Positions 33,566 through 41,680 of a stretch of 64,000 nt of DNA are shown here, one piece after another. Both the position numbers and the translations under genes were made by a program. Origin of the DNA: Azotobacter chroococcum (GTDB lineage: Bacteria > Pseudomonadota > Gammaproteobacteria > Pseudomonadales > Pseudomonadaceae); NCBI RefSeq assembly GCF_004339665.1, contig NZ_SMMU01000001.1, positions 272,192 through 336,191 of the forward strand, written 5' to 3'. The notes below the pieces were generated by a model. It had not been told where the DNA came from and did not search any database. It worked only from the letters and a program-made list of their open reading frames with translations. Position 1 is the stretch's first letter. Every line of letters starts with the position of its first letter.

Positions 33566-33852
33566 TGATTGCGTTCCTCATCCCGCAGACCGCCGATAGC
33601 AGCATTCACGACGGCCAGAGCTGACTCCAACAGATAAACCGTGATCCACGCCTTGTTGTCGCCTTCCTCCTGCGCTACTTCGTGGGCATTGCTCAGAGAG
33701 GTATCGAGTAGCGATGCGGCATACTCCAGAGCCTCGCGCACGGGCACGCCGGACTGCACCGCAAACAGCTTGCGGTTGCCGGGGGCGTAATCGGCGAAGG
33801 TCTGGGAACAAGTGATGGGCGTCCGGGACGGACTGGGGGCGTGATTGAGCAT
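33562..33852 (-). CDS. DUF3077-like small protein
   Basis: The ATG at 33852 (MLNHAPSPSRTPITCSQTFA) gives 96 residues. LFAVQSGVPVREALEYAASLLD and AWITVYLLESALAVVNAAIGG match the DUF3077 family common in Pseudomonas genomes and prophages, function unknown. The gene is the first after the c4-like leader and is translationally coupled to the antirepressor. Confidence 0.75.
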   Translation of the reverse strand: MLNHAPSPSRTPITCSQTFADYAPGNRKLFAVQSGVPVREALEYAASLLDTSLSNAHEVAQEEGDNKAWITVYLLESALAVVNAAIGGLRDEERNQ

Positions 33853-33904
33853 GATTGAACTCCTGTACTTGAGTGAGGAGTTCGCCACCGCCCGCTTCCA
33901 CACG

Positions 33905-33995
33905 GAGATTGGTGACGAACCGCGCAGGGTGTGGAAGACCGGGGTACAGGAACCCGGCGAGCCCGAAGGCTCCCCTACGCGGCCCGCCATAAAGC
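33905..33995 (-). ncRNA. c4-like antisense RNA leader
   Basis: On the minus strand the landmarks are GGCGGGCCGCG, GGGGAGCC-TTC-GGGCTCgCCG, GGTTCCTGTACCCC and GCGGTTCGTCACC, the classic c4 pattern. A gaactcctcactcaagtaca stretch follows between the RNA and the ATG at 33852. It should act by antisense pairing to control the downstream antirepressor operon. Boundaries are approximate. Confidence 0.75.
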
Positions 33996-34007
33996 GTTTC
34001 GCGGGCA

Positions 34008-34038
34008 CAAAAAAAGCGCCTGCGAATTTGGGGGCGCT
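34008..34038 (-). terminator. terminator upstream of the second c4-like leader
   Basis: Stem agcgcc/ggcgct (34015-34020, 34033-34038) is followed by seven T on the minus strand. Confidence 0.65.
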
Positions 34039-34212
34039 ATCGCGCCTGTACTGATTCGGGCTTCCACACCCGGTCACGGATTTTGCCGTGACAGGCCGGA
34101 GGATAGGCCCGAGGCCAGCACAGGTCAACGGTGCAGTGATATTCCACCGCGTATCCGATGGCATTACATCGACCGGATTTGCTCCGCTTACCCCATGGCT
34201 ATAGACTATTTT

Positions 34213-34222
34213 TGTAGTTACA
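34213..34222. promoter_or_regulatory. TGTAGTTACA palindrome before brnT
   Basis: The 10-bp palindrome lies 11 bases before the brnT start in an AT-rich promoter. BrnA represses its own operon, so this is the likely operator. Confidence 0.5.
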
Positions 34223-34233
34223 GAAAATAAGCC

Positions 34234-34506
34234 ATGGAAATCGAATTCGACCCCACCAAAGCGGCCAAAACCATGGAAGAGCGCGGGCTCGACTTCAGCA
34301 GAGCCGGCCAAATCTTCGAAAGCAAACACCTGACCAGACGCGATAACCGCGAAGACTACGGCGAGGAACGCTACAACACCGTCGGCTGGTATGACGACCG
34401 ACTAGTCGCCGTAACCTGGACCCCTCGCGGCGAAGCGCGCCGCATCATATCGATGAGGCACATGCATGAAAAAGAGCAACGAAAAGTCCGCCATCTCCTG
34501 GATTGA
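34234..34506 (+). CDS. brnT: BrnT-type toxin
   Basis: This 90-residue protein has the BrnT pattern: MEIEFDPTKAAKTMEERGLDF, the DNREDYGEERYNTVGWYDDR middle and the C-terminal RIISMRHMHEKEQRK. BrnT is a RelE-fold ribonuclease toxin that inhibits translation. The antitoxin gene overlaps its last 41 bases. Confidence 0.9.
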   Translation: MEIEFDPTKAAKTMEERGLDFSRAGQIFESKHLTRRDNREDYGEERYNTVGWYDDRLVAVTWTPRGEARRIISMRHMHEKEQRKVRHLLD

Positions 34507-34795
34507 TCCGGACGATGCGCCTGAAATCACCGATGACTGGATTGCCGAGGCCGATCTGTTCAATGGCGACAAACTGATCCGCCGCGGCCGGCCGCGCAAA
34601 CCCAACCCGAAAACCCAGGTGACACTCCGCTTGAACCCTGAGGTAGTGGAGTTCTTCAAGAGCACCGGGGACGGCTGGCAGACCCGGATGAACGACATAC
34701 TGGAGGCTTTCGTCTCCGATGCGCGAGCGGGACACTCCAAGCCACCAGCCAAAGTCGATAAAAACGACGTGCGCGGGGACGGAAAACGGCCGTGA
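34466..34795 (+). CDS. brnA: BrnA-type antitoxin
   Basis: This 109-residue protein begins MKKSNEKSAISWIDPDDAPE and carries the ribbon-helix-helix-like segment KTQVTLRLNPEVVEFFKSTG-DGWQTRMNDILEAFV. It should neutralise BrnT and repress the operon. Confidence 0.9.
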   Translation: MKKSNEKSAISWIDPDDAPEITDDWIAEADLFNGDKLIRRGRPRKPNPKTQVTLRLNPEVVEFFKSTGDGWQTRMNDILEAFVSDARAGHSKPPAKVDKNDVRGDGKRP

Positions 34796-34811
34796 TTCGA
34801 GGCCCCGCCCA

Positions 34812-35156
34812 TCACGCAGCCCTCCTCTTCACCAGCTCCGCCCGCACGTGCTCGTGCGCCGTCCCCAGTGCCCGGTAGTAGGCACTGGTGCCGGAATAGC
34901 CCAGCGCCCGCGCCTTCTGGGCGGGCGTGCTGAGCGGGTTGCGCAGGTAATGCTCGTAGACCAGCAGGTTCAGGTCGTGCCGCAAGGCGTTGACGATCAG
35001 TTCGGTCACCGGGAAGCGCGGATCGTCCAGCCCGCGCGAGCGCTTGGTGGCCGGAATCACCACCCCCTGGCTGTCGATCAGGGTGCCGATGGTGCAGCGA
35101 ACGTTGCCGCCATGACCGCCACGCGCAAGGCTCGCGACGCCCGTACCGTCGCCCAC
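34812..35156 (-). CDS. phage protein with sigma-like HTH, possible late antiterminator
   Basis: The 114-residue frame uses a GTG start at 35156; a shorter start is possible because the first 15 residues overlap a plus-strand gene. The part ELIVNALRHDLNLLVYEHYL, then STPAQKARALGYSGTSAYYRALGTAHEHV, resembles the C-terminal HTH of phage antitermination Q-type regulators. It points toward the late operon on the same strand, which suits a late activator. Family assignment is tentative. Confidence 0.5.
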   Translation of the reverse strand: MGDGTGVASLARGGHGGNVRCTIGTLIDSQGVVIPATKRSRGLDDPRFPVTELIVNALRHDLNLLVYEHYLRNPLSTPAQKARALGYSGTSAYYRALGTAHEHVRAELVKRRAA

Positions 35157-35213
35157 CAGTTGCGCGAGCTGGCTGCGGCCCTCGGGGCGGAACGGCAGGA
35201 GGTAGCAGCATGA
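35112..35213 (+). CDS. 33-residue phage early protein
   Basis: The frame MTATRKARDARTVAHQLREL ... ERQEVAA ends in ATGA overlap with the next gene, like the other early genes here. It overlaps the minus-strand frame at 34812-35156. Predicted as a single amphipathic helix; function unknown. Confidence 0.45.
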   Translation: MTATRKARDARTVAHQLRELAAALGAERQEVAA

Positions 35214-35650
35214 AAGACAGCATCCAGCCCTATGCCTGGCTCGGCGCGGCGGGCGTCTACCGTTCGCAACTCGACGGCGCGGCCAACGGCGAACAGTCGC
35301 TGACGCCCCTTTACGCCAGCCCCTTTCCCGAGGCAGCCAGCCTTGCGGCCCGCGACGTGCTCACCGAGCGCCGCCGCCAGATCGAACAGGAACAGTGATG
35401 CCCCGAGCACGACGACCAATACACCCGCGGGCAACTCGCCAGCGCCGCCGCCAGCTACGCCACCTCGGCCTACTGGCACGCCATCGGCCACGACACCTGC
35501 GAGCCGCCACCGCGCTGGCCGTGGAGCGACTACAGCTGGAAACCCACCACCGCCCGCCGCGACCTGGTGAAAGCCGGGGCGCTGATACTGGCGGAGATCG
35601 AGCGGCTGGACCGGCTGGAGCGCATCCGGCAGGAGGCTGGCCATGCTTAA
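35210..35650 (+). pseudogene. phage early gene interrupted by an in-frame TGA
   Basis: The frame starts MKDSIQPYAWLGAAGVYRSQ and reaches DVLTERRRQIEQEQ, then a TGA at 35396-35398. The same frame continues CPEHDDQYTRGQLASAAASY, ATSAYWHAIGHD and AGALILAEIERLDRLERI to a TAA at 35648-35650. ERRRQIEQEGW-PEHDDQY is a well-known run in phage proteins, where the W codon TGG stands at the place of this TGA. The uninterrupted product would have 146 residues. Confidence 0.65.
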
Positions 35651-35996
35651 CCTCAACGCCATCCGCGAGCAGGACAAGCTCCGTCAGCAGCTCGCCCAGG
35701 CCACGGCCGACTACCTTGCCGCCGGCGGCACCATCGACCAGCCGGCCGACATCACAGCCGGCCTCACCCCGGCCCACTGGCGCGACCACTCGGACACCGG
35801 AATCCCGGGAGCCAGCAAAACCGAGATCACCCGCCAAGAGCTGGCCCTTGCCGACCGCATCCGCGCCTACGCCGCAATCGGCATGAGTACACGGATGATC
35901 CGCAGCAAGACCGGCCTCAACACCACAACCCTGCGCAAGATCGCCAAGCGACACCGGATCGCCCTGCCAAGCGGCAAAGGCAGGGAGGCGGCATGA
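35643..35996 (+). CDS. phage early protein with C-terminal HTH
   Basis: This 117-residue protein overlaps its neighbours on both sides (ATGCTTAA and ATGA). The N-terminal half (MLNLNAIREQDKLRQQLAQA) is coiled coil-like. ALADRIRAYAAIGMSTRMIRSKTGLNTTTLRKIAKRHRI has the pattern of a resolvase-like helix-turn-helix, so DNA binding is likely. Target unknown. Confidence 0.6.
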   Translation: MLNLNAIREQDKLRQQLAQATADYLAAGGTIDQPADITAGLTPAHWRDHSDTGIPGASKTEITRQELALADRIRAYAAIGMSTRMIRSKTGLNTTTLRKIAKRHRIALPSGKGREAA

Positions 35997-36085
35997 CCTG
36001 CACCAACGAAGCCACCTTCGTCAGCTGGCGAGCCACCGCCCATGGCGGAAAGAAGAAGAGCAAGAAGGGAGAGAAACGCCGGTGA
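35993..36085 (+). CDS. 30-residue basic phage protein
   Basis: The frame MTCTNEATFVSWRATAHGGK ends in KKKSKKGEKRR and shares four bases with each neighbour (ATGA, GTGA). Such tight coupling supports translation. The lysine/arginine tail suggests nucleic acid contact; nothing more can be said. Confidence 0.5.
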   Translation: MTCTNEATFVSWRATAHGGKKKSKKGEKRR

Positions 36086-36348
36086 ATACCGCATTCCTGC
36101 TGATGGCCCAGTACAACGGGCAGGCGATCATCCCTCTTGAATGGGTCTGCCGCGACTATTTCAACCTGACCGCCGATCAATTCCAGCGCAAGGCGCTGGC
36201 CGGTCAGATCACCCTGCCGATCGTGCGCATGGAGGGAGGACAGAAAGCTGCGAAAGGGGTCCACCTGACCGACCTGGCCCAGTACATCGACGCCAGGCGC
36301 GCCGACGCCGTTCGTGAGTGCGAAACGCTAAACCGCCGCCGCGCCTGA
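36082..36348 (+). CDS. PrtN-like pyocin/prophage activator
   Basis: This 88-residue protein with GTG start reads MNTAFLLMAQYNGQAIIPLE-WVCRDYFNLTADQFQRKALAGQITLP and VHLTDLAQYIDARRADAVRE, the pattern of pyocin activator PrtN. PrtN activates pyocin genes after DNA damage; here it may activate prophage genes. It converges with the integrase gene and overlaps it by 21 bases. Confidence 0.82.
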   Translation: MNTAFLLMAQYNGQAIIPLEWVCRDYFNLTADQFQRKALAGQITLPIVRMEGGQKAAKGVHLTDLAQYIDARRADAVRECETLNRRRA

Positions 36349-37482
36349 CCGCTTGCGCCGATCAACCCACTCCCCGAAGGTCACCGACATGGCGATGACC
36401 TTCGGCAACCACTCCCAGCCAGCATACTTGTCGCCCTGTTCGTGCAGGTGCGTGTATCGCCTCAGGGACGTCCAGTTACGGTGCCCGCTCACGCTCGCGG
36501 CTCTCGGAATATCCCAGCCCATCTCGAACAGCCGGCTGACGCCTTCGTGGCGAAGATCATGGAAGTGCAGATCCTCGACGCCACAGATCTTGCACGTCCG
36601 GCTCCACGCCCCCTGAATGGCATCCGCCGTGTACGGGAAAATCTCCGGGTAGGTGCGTAGCATGCTCTGCACGATTGCCCAGGCTTCGTCCGGCAGCGAG
36701 CACCACACGTCGTTTCCCCACTTGTCGCCAGGGTTCTTCATGTCGCGCACCAGCACCCGCTGCCGTGCTTCGTCCAAGTCATCCCAGCGAATCCTGGTGA
36801 TCTCTTCCTGACGCCGCGTCGAGAACAGCGCGAATACCACCACCTTGGCCATGGCTAGACTGGTGGGGCGCGACGCTTGCACCGCCACGAACTGCTGCAG
36901 CAAGGAGCCCAGCTCGGCGATCGTCGGGCGGCGATCGCGTTCGCGCGACTTGGTGTTGTAGCCAAGCTTCTTGATCACCCGCCGCGCATCGGCCATCGCA
37001 CCCGCGTCAACCTCATAGCCCCAGGCCGGCCGCGCGATGGTCAGCACAGCGCCTATGTGCGACAAGTCGTTTCCAGCGGTCTGCGGCTTCACACTGCCGC
37101 CTTCCGGACTCATGCGCCACAGCGCATAGTCGACCAAGGCCTGACTTGTGAGCTCGCACTCGAGCAGACCTCCCAGGTGGCTAGCAGCCACGGCACGCAA
37201 AGTAGCCTCCTTGGTCTTGCCGAGCGGATTTTTAGGGTCGCGCTCACCGATATAGCGGTCGATCATCTCCGCCAGAGTGACCCTGCCACCGCGCCGCTCG
37301 CGCTCCAATGCGCCAGGCTCGCTCAGCTCGGTTTCCCGTCGCTTCGCCCAAGCCTCGGCCGCCTTCCGGCGACTGAAGCTCGCGCTCTCCTGATAGACTT
37401 GGACGCCATCGCGCTTGATCCTGATCTGCGCGGTGTACATCACGGAGCCGTCCTTGTTCTTCCGGGTACGGATGGTGGCCAT
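36328..37482 (-). CDS. int: tyrosine-type site-specific integrase (dusA-associated)
   Basis: This 384-residue protein has an arm-binding N-terminus (MATIRTRKNKDGSVMYTAQI), a SAM-like core-binding domain (residues 75-160) and the catalytic set R (FSTRRQEEI), H-x-x-R (FHDLRHEG), H (SGHRNW) and Y (SLRRYTHL). Only 103 bases separate its start from the dusA start. Integrases next to dus genes are a known group that target the 5' end of dusA. An inverted repeat lies just upstream. Confidence 0.93.
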   Translation of the reverse strand: MATIRTRKNKDGSVMYTAQIRIKRDGVQVYQESASFSRRKAAEAWAKRRETELSEPGALERERRGGRVTLAEMIDRYIGERDPKNPLGKTKEATLRAVAASHLGGLLECELTSQALVDYALWRMSPEGGSVKPQTAGNDLSHIGAVLTIARPAWGYEVDAGAMADARRVIKKLGYNTKSRERDRRPTIAELGSLLQQFVAVQASRPTSLAMAKVVVFALFSTRRQEEITRIRWDDLDEARQRVLVRDMKNPGDKWGNDVWCSLPDEAWAIVQSMLRTYPEIFPYTADAIQGAWSRTCKICGVEDLHFHDLRHEGVSRLFEMGWDIPRAASVSGHRNWTSLRRYTHLHEQGDKYAGWEWLPKVIAMSVTFGEWVDRRKRSGAAAV

Positions 37483-37499
37483 GGTGGAAAACCCTTCGA

Positions 37500-37547
37500 G
37501 GTCGGTGGTAAATCTGATTTACCTGGTGGTAAATTTTACCACCGACC
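37500..37547. repeat. 13-bp inverted repeat with three GGTGGTAAA boxes, likely integrase or operator sites
   Basis: ggtcggtggtaaa at 37500-37512 is the exact reverse complement of 37535-37547. A third GGTGGTAAA lies at 37525-37533. The cluster is 18-65 bases upstream of the integrase start and beside the attachment region, fitting arm-type sites or an integrase operator. Confidence 0.6.
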
Positions 37548-37585
37548 TTTTAGAAACGCCCGAAAACACCAGAAAATCCACGTAA

Positions 37586-38611
37586 ATGCCCACTGCCGAA
37601 AGCCCGACGAAAACTAGCCAGAACCCAGAAACCACGCGCCCTGAGCCGTCCCGCCGCTTCTGCGTGGCGCCGATGATGGACTGGACCGATCGGCATTGCC
37701 GCTTCTTTCTCCGGCAGTTGTCGCAATATGCCCTCCTTTATACCGAGATGGTCACCAGTGGCGCACTGCTGCATAGCGATGCCCGGCGCTTCCTGCACCA
37801 TGATCAGATGGAGCATCCCCTGGCACTGCAGTTGGGCGGCAGCGTACCTGCCGAACTGGCTGCCTGCGCGAAACTGGCCGAGCAAGCCGGCTACGACGAA
37901 GTCAACCTGAATGTCGGCTGTCCGAGCGACCGCGTGCAGAACAACCTGATCGGCGCCTGCCTGATGGGTCACCCAACGCTGGTAGCCGATTGCGTGAAGG
38001 CAATGCGCGATGCCGTAGCCATTCCGGTCACGGTCAAGCACCGCATCGGCATCGACGGCCGGGACTCCTACGCCGAGCTCTGCGACTTCGTCGGCCAGGT
38101 ACGTGAAGCGGGCTGCCGGAGCTTCATCGTGCATGCCCGCATCGCTATCCTCGCCGGGCTGTCGCCCAAGGAGAACCGCGAGATACCGCCATTGCGCTAC
38201 GAGGTGGCTGCACAGCTCAAGCGGGATTTTCCCGATCTGGAGATCATTCTCAACGGGGGGATCAAGACCCTCGAGGAGTGTCGGCAGCAACTACAGACCT
38301 TCGACGGCGTGATGCTCGGGCGCGAGGCCTACCACAATCCTTATCTGCTCGCCCAAGTCGACCGGGAATTGTTCGACAGTCCTCTCCCCCCGATCAGTCG
38401 GCGCGAGGCGCTGGAGCGCCTGCGCCCCTATATCCAGCGCCACCTGGACGAAGGCGGCGCCCTGCACCACATCACGCGCCACGTGCTGGGCCTGGGACAG
38501 GGCTTTCCTGGAGCGCGCCGCTTTCGCCAGTTGCTGTCGGTGGACATTCACAAGGCCAGCGATCCGCTGGAGCTGTTCGAGCAGGCGGCAGCCCTGCTCG
38601 AAGGGCGCTGA
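37586..38611 (+). CDS. dusA: tRNA-dihydrouridine(20/20a) synthase DusA
   Basis: This 341-residue flavoenzyme reduces uridine in the tRNA D-loop. It shows RFCVAPMMDWTDRHCRFFLR (FMN site), NLNVGCPSDRVQNN with the catalytic Cys, and the DusA-specific AGLSPKENREIPPL. The N-terminal 24 residues (MPTAESPTKTSQNPETTRPE) are variable; the prophage insertion probably replaced the original 5' end, so this start could be prophage-supplied. Downstream is transaldolase, in the host direction. Confidence 0.95.
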   Translation: MPTAESPTKTSQNPETTRPEPSRRFCVAPMMDWTDRHCRFFLRQLSQYALLYTEMVTSGALLHSDARRFLHHDQMEHPLALQLGGSVPAELAACAKLAEQAGYDEVNLNVGCPSDRVQNNLIGACLMGHPTLVADCVKAMRDAVAIPVTVKHRIGIDGRDSYAELCDFVGQVREAGCRSFIVHARIAILAGLSPKENREIPPLRYEVAAQLKRDFPDLEIILNGGIKTLEECRQQLQTFDGVMLGREAYHNPYLLAQVDRELFDSPLPPISRREALERLRPYIQRHLDEGGALHHITRHVLGLGQGFPGARRFRQLLSVDIHKASDPLELFEQAAALLEGR

Positions 38612-38753
38612 AGGCAGTTGCAGGGAACGTTGCGCCGCAACAGGCATCGAAGCGCTAGCCGTTCCACGACCCTCCCGCACAGGCCAGCGACTTGCCCATT
38701 GAGAGCGGTCCGGTGCTCGGGTAAGGTCAGGCAATCGCAAAAGGACAGAGCTC

Positions 38754-39680
38754 ATGACATCCAAGCTGGAGCAACTCAAGCAATACACCACGGTGGTCGC
38801 CGACACCGGCGACCTGGACGCCATCGCCCGCCTGAAGCCGGTCGATGCCACCACCAACCCCTCCCTGCTGCTCAAGGCCGCTGCCCTGCCCCGCTACGCC
38901 GGGCTGCTGGAACAGGCGGTGGCAGGCTGTACTGGCGACCTCGGACTGGCCTGCGACCGCTTCGCTGTCGCCGTGGGCCAGGAGATTCTCAAGGTAATTC
39001 CCGGGCGCATCTCCACCGAAGTGGACGCGCGCCTGTCTTTCGACAGCCAAGCCACCATAGACCGGGCCGAACGGCTGATCGAACTCTACGGGCAGGCCGG
39101 TATCGCTCGCCAACGCGTGCTGATCAAGATCGCCGCTACCTGGGAGGGTATCCGCGCGGCCGAACGACTGGAGCAGGCCGGCATCCAGACCAACCTGACC
39201 CTGCTGTTCTCCTTCGCCCAAGCCGCCGCCTGCGCCGATGCCGGGGTGTTCCTGATCTCCCCCTTCGTCGGTCGCATCTACGACTGGTACAAGAAGGCGG
39301 AGGGACGTGACTTTGCCGGAGCGGAGGATCCCGGCGTGCAGTCGGTCACGCGCATCTACAACTATTACAAGGCCAACGGCTACGGAACCGTGGTGATGGG
39401 CGCGAGCTTCCGCAATCTGGGGCAGATCGAACAGCTGGCCGGCTGCGACCGCCTGACCATCAGTCCCGAACTGCTGCAACAACTGGCCGAGGAGCAAGGT
39501 CCAGTGGAGCGCAGGCTGGCTCCCGGTACCAGCGGGGAAGCCCGCCAGGTGCTGGATGAACAGACCTTCCGCTGGGCGCTCAACGAAGATGCAATGGGCA
39601 CCGAGAAGCTGGCCGAAGGCATCCGCCTGTTTGCCCGTGATCAGCTCAAGCTGGAGGCACTGCTGGGCGGAAAGGTCTGA
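38754..39680 (+). CDS. tal: transaldolase
   Basis: This 308-residue enzyme of the pentose phosphate pathway moves a dihydroxyacetone unit between sugar phosphates. Family signatures are [15 protein letters not shown], the Schiff-base lysine in [17 protein letters not shown], and [20 protein letters not shown]. Length is normal. A 142-base gap separates it from dusA. Confidence 0.96.
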   Translation: MTSKLEQLKQYTTVVADTGDLDAIARLKPVDATTNPSLLLKAAALPRYAGLLEQAVAGCTGDLGLACDRFAVAVGQEILKVIPGRISTEVDARLSFDSQATIDRAERLIELYGQAGIARQRVLIKIAATWEGIRAAERLEQAGIQTNLTLLFSFAQAAACADAGVFLISPFVGRIYDWYKKAEGRDFAGAEDPGVQSVTRIYNYYKANGYGTVVMGASFRNLGQIEQLAGCDRLTISPELLQQLAEEQGPVERRLAPGTSGEARQVLDEQTFRWALNEDAMGTEKLAEGIRLFARDQLKLEALLGGKV

Positions 39681-39735
39681 CACGCGAGGCGGGCGGCGCT
39701 ACCGGGTCGCCGCCCCGCCAGCCGAAGATCAGGGG

Positions 39736-40218
39736 TTATTGGCGCTCGAGAGCACTGACCAGATCATGGAAGGCCTCCCGATTGGACTCGTTGAGTCCCA
39801 TCAGGATGCGGTGTGCCTCCAGCACCTTGGCCTTGACCACTTCCTCCGACTGATCCTGGGAAGGCAGCTCGGAAAGGCATTCCGGACAGGGAACCGGTCG
39901 GTCGACAATGTTGAATACCTGATCGAAGCCCATCGACTGCAGCAGACGGGTAATGTCCGGATGGGTCGTCACCACCGTCGGCAGCATGCCGACCTTCTGT
40001 CGGGAGAGGATCGAGAGCTTGGCCAGCAGCCCCAGCGTGGTGCTATCGATGCTCTGCGTCTCGGTCAGGTCGATGACAATGGCGGAGAAATTGAGGGCAG
40101 CGAAGATCCGCTCAATGGTGTCATCCAAGGCCGAACACAGGGTCAGCCGGATTTCTCCGATGAACTTGAGGACGAAGGTGCCGCTTTGCTCGGCGAACTG
40201 GATTTTCCCGGTACTCAT
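39736..40218 (-). CDS. rssC: STAS-domain anti-sigma factor antagonist, RssC-like
   Basis: This 160-residue protein carries a STAS domain with the phosphorylatable serine region IVIDLTETQSIDSTTLGLLAKL, plus a 60-residue C-terminal extension containing a CPECL pair. Its gene overlaps that of a response regulator with a PP2C phosphatase domain by four bases. In Pseudomonas this pair works as a phosphatase and its STAS substrate in stress or biofilm regulation. Confidence 0.82.
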   Translation of the reverse strand: MSTGKIQFAEQSGTFVLKFIGEIRLTLCSALDDTIERIFAALNFSAIVIDLTETQSIDSTTLGLLAKLSILSRQKVGMLPTVVTTHPDITRLLQSMGFDQVFNIVDRPVPCPECLSELPSQDQSEEVVKAKVLEAHRILMGLNESNREAFHDLVSALERQ

Positions 40219-41399
40219 GCAAGGTTCCTGTTCAACACCAGCAAGGCGATATCATCTGGCATTTCGCCCAGCTGGGCCAATCCCAATACCTGACGCAATC
40301 CATCCAGGCTGCCACCTGCGGCTCTCACACGCTCCGGCAGGACGGCTTCCTTTTCTTTGAGCGTCTCACCCGGCAAAAGATCCAGAACTCCGTCCGACAC
40401 CAACGTCAGACTGAAGGATGCCGGCAGCTGCAGCTCATAGTTCTCATAGCTGGCATCCTGAAACAAACCGACCGGCAGTCCGCGCCCCTTCAGGTAGGTG
40501 GCCTCACCATTGCTGTAAAAGACGGGCAACGGCAGGTGTCCTCCCACGCAATAGGTCAGCCGGTCAGCGGCCAGATCGATCAGTCCACCGAGCATGGTCA
40601 CATGCTTGCCCAGCTTGCAGTTGATCAGGCCGCGATTGATGTGAGAGAGCACATCGGATGGCTTGAAATCGGGGAAAGCGCCATTACGCCGGAATTCATA
40701 AAGCAGGCGTGTGGTCATGAACTTGAGCAGTACGGTGACGAAGGCGGAAGAGGCACCATGACCGGAGACATCGGCCAGATAAAAGCCTAGACGGCGCTCA
40801 TCGATCCGAAAGTAGTCGACGAAATCGCCCGAAAGGTACAGCGACGGGATGATCTTGTGGGCAAAGCACAATCCATCCACTTCCCAGGGCGTTTCCGGCA
40901 ACATGTTCAGCTGTACCTGACGCCCGGCATTCTGATCCTCCTGCAGGAGGCTCAAGCTAGCCTGAAGCTCCCGATTGGCGACCTCCAGCTTTTCCCGATA
41001 GCGGCGGTTTTCCAGACGAAGACGCGCCCGGTCGAGCGCCCGGCGCACCGAGTGCTCAAGTACGGCAAGGTCTTCCAGCGGCTTGATCAGATAGTCGGCA
41101 GCCCCAAGGCGCAAGGCCTCGACCACATCGTTCATGACGCCCGCACCGGACATGACGATGACCGGGGTCTCGCTCTGCTGCTCCCCCATCCGTCGAATCA
41201 ACTCCAAGCCATCGATCTGCGGCATGCGCAGATCGCAGATGACCAGGTCGGGCTCCTCTGCCTCGAAGACTTCGAGCCCCTGCAGGGCGTTGCCGGCCTG
41301 CAGGACCTGAAAACCGCTGTCCTCCAGGTAGGCCGCAAGACTGGCACGGACGACTTTGTCGTCATCGATTATCAGCAGCTTGGCACTGGAATTGTGCAT
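40215..41399 (-). CDS. rssB: response regulator with PP2C-type phosphatase, RssB-like
   Basis: The ATG at 41399 (MHNSSAKLLIIDDDKVVRAS) gives 394 residues. A receiver domain (residues 7-125; LVICDLRMPQIDGLELI with the phosphoacceptor Asp) is linked by a coiled coil to a PP2C/SpoIIE-type domain (YLSGDFVDYFRIDERRLGFY, ADVSGHGASSAF, LVSDGVLDLLPGE). The product probably dephosphorylates the STAS protein encoded next to it. Confidence 0.85.
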   Translation of the reverse strand: MHNSSAKLLIIDDDKVVRASLAAYLEDSGFQVLQAGNALQGLEVFEAEEPDLVICDLRMPQIDGLELIRRMGEQQSETPVIVMSGAGVMNDVVEALRLGAADYLIKPLEDLAVLEHSVRRALDRARLRLENRRYREKLEVANRELQASLSLLQEDQNAGRQVQLNMLPETPWEVDGLCFAHKIIPSLYLSGDFVDYFRIDERRLGFYLADVSGHGASSAFVTVLLKFMTTRLLYEFRRNGAFPDFKPSDVLSHINRGLINCKLGKHVTMLGGLIDLAADRLTYCVGGHLPLPVFYSNGEATYLKGRGLPVGLFQDASYENYELQLPASFSLTLVSDGVLDLLPGETLKEKEAVLPERVRAAGGSLDGLRQVLGLAQLGEMPDDIALLVLNRNLA

Positions 41400-41626
41400 G
41401 GGGTATCCGGGCTGACTGCGCCAGGGATCGGGTTCGCGCACACCTCCGTCCCTTGCCAAAGCGCTAGTAGTGAGTTCGCTTCACGGCGCAGACGGTACTC
41501 CCATCCGCTTGGCGATTCAAGCGTGCACTGGTAACCATATTTGCCATTACCGCAGAAATGACAAGCCACCATAAAAAGCACGACTTGCCACATTCAACTT
41601 GACGAGTTTGGGGAAACTGCAAAAGC

Positions 41627-41654
41627 AAAAATGCCAGTCAGGAAAGACTGGCAT
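41627..41654 (-). terminator. terminator of mlaA
   Basis: Arms atgccagtc/gactggcat with a 6-base loop are followed on the minus strand by five T, just after the mlaA stop. Confidence 0.85.
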
Positions 41655-41680
41655 CGGATTGGCGTTTCAAGACAAAGGGC

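Noticed and set aside
38618-39310. 230-codon ORF overlapping transaldolase
   Set aside because: Arg- and Pro-rich shadow of tal.
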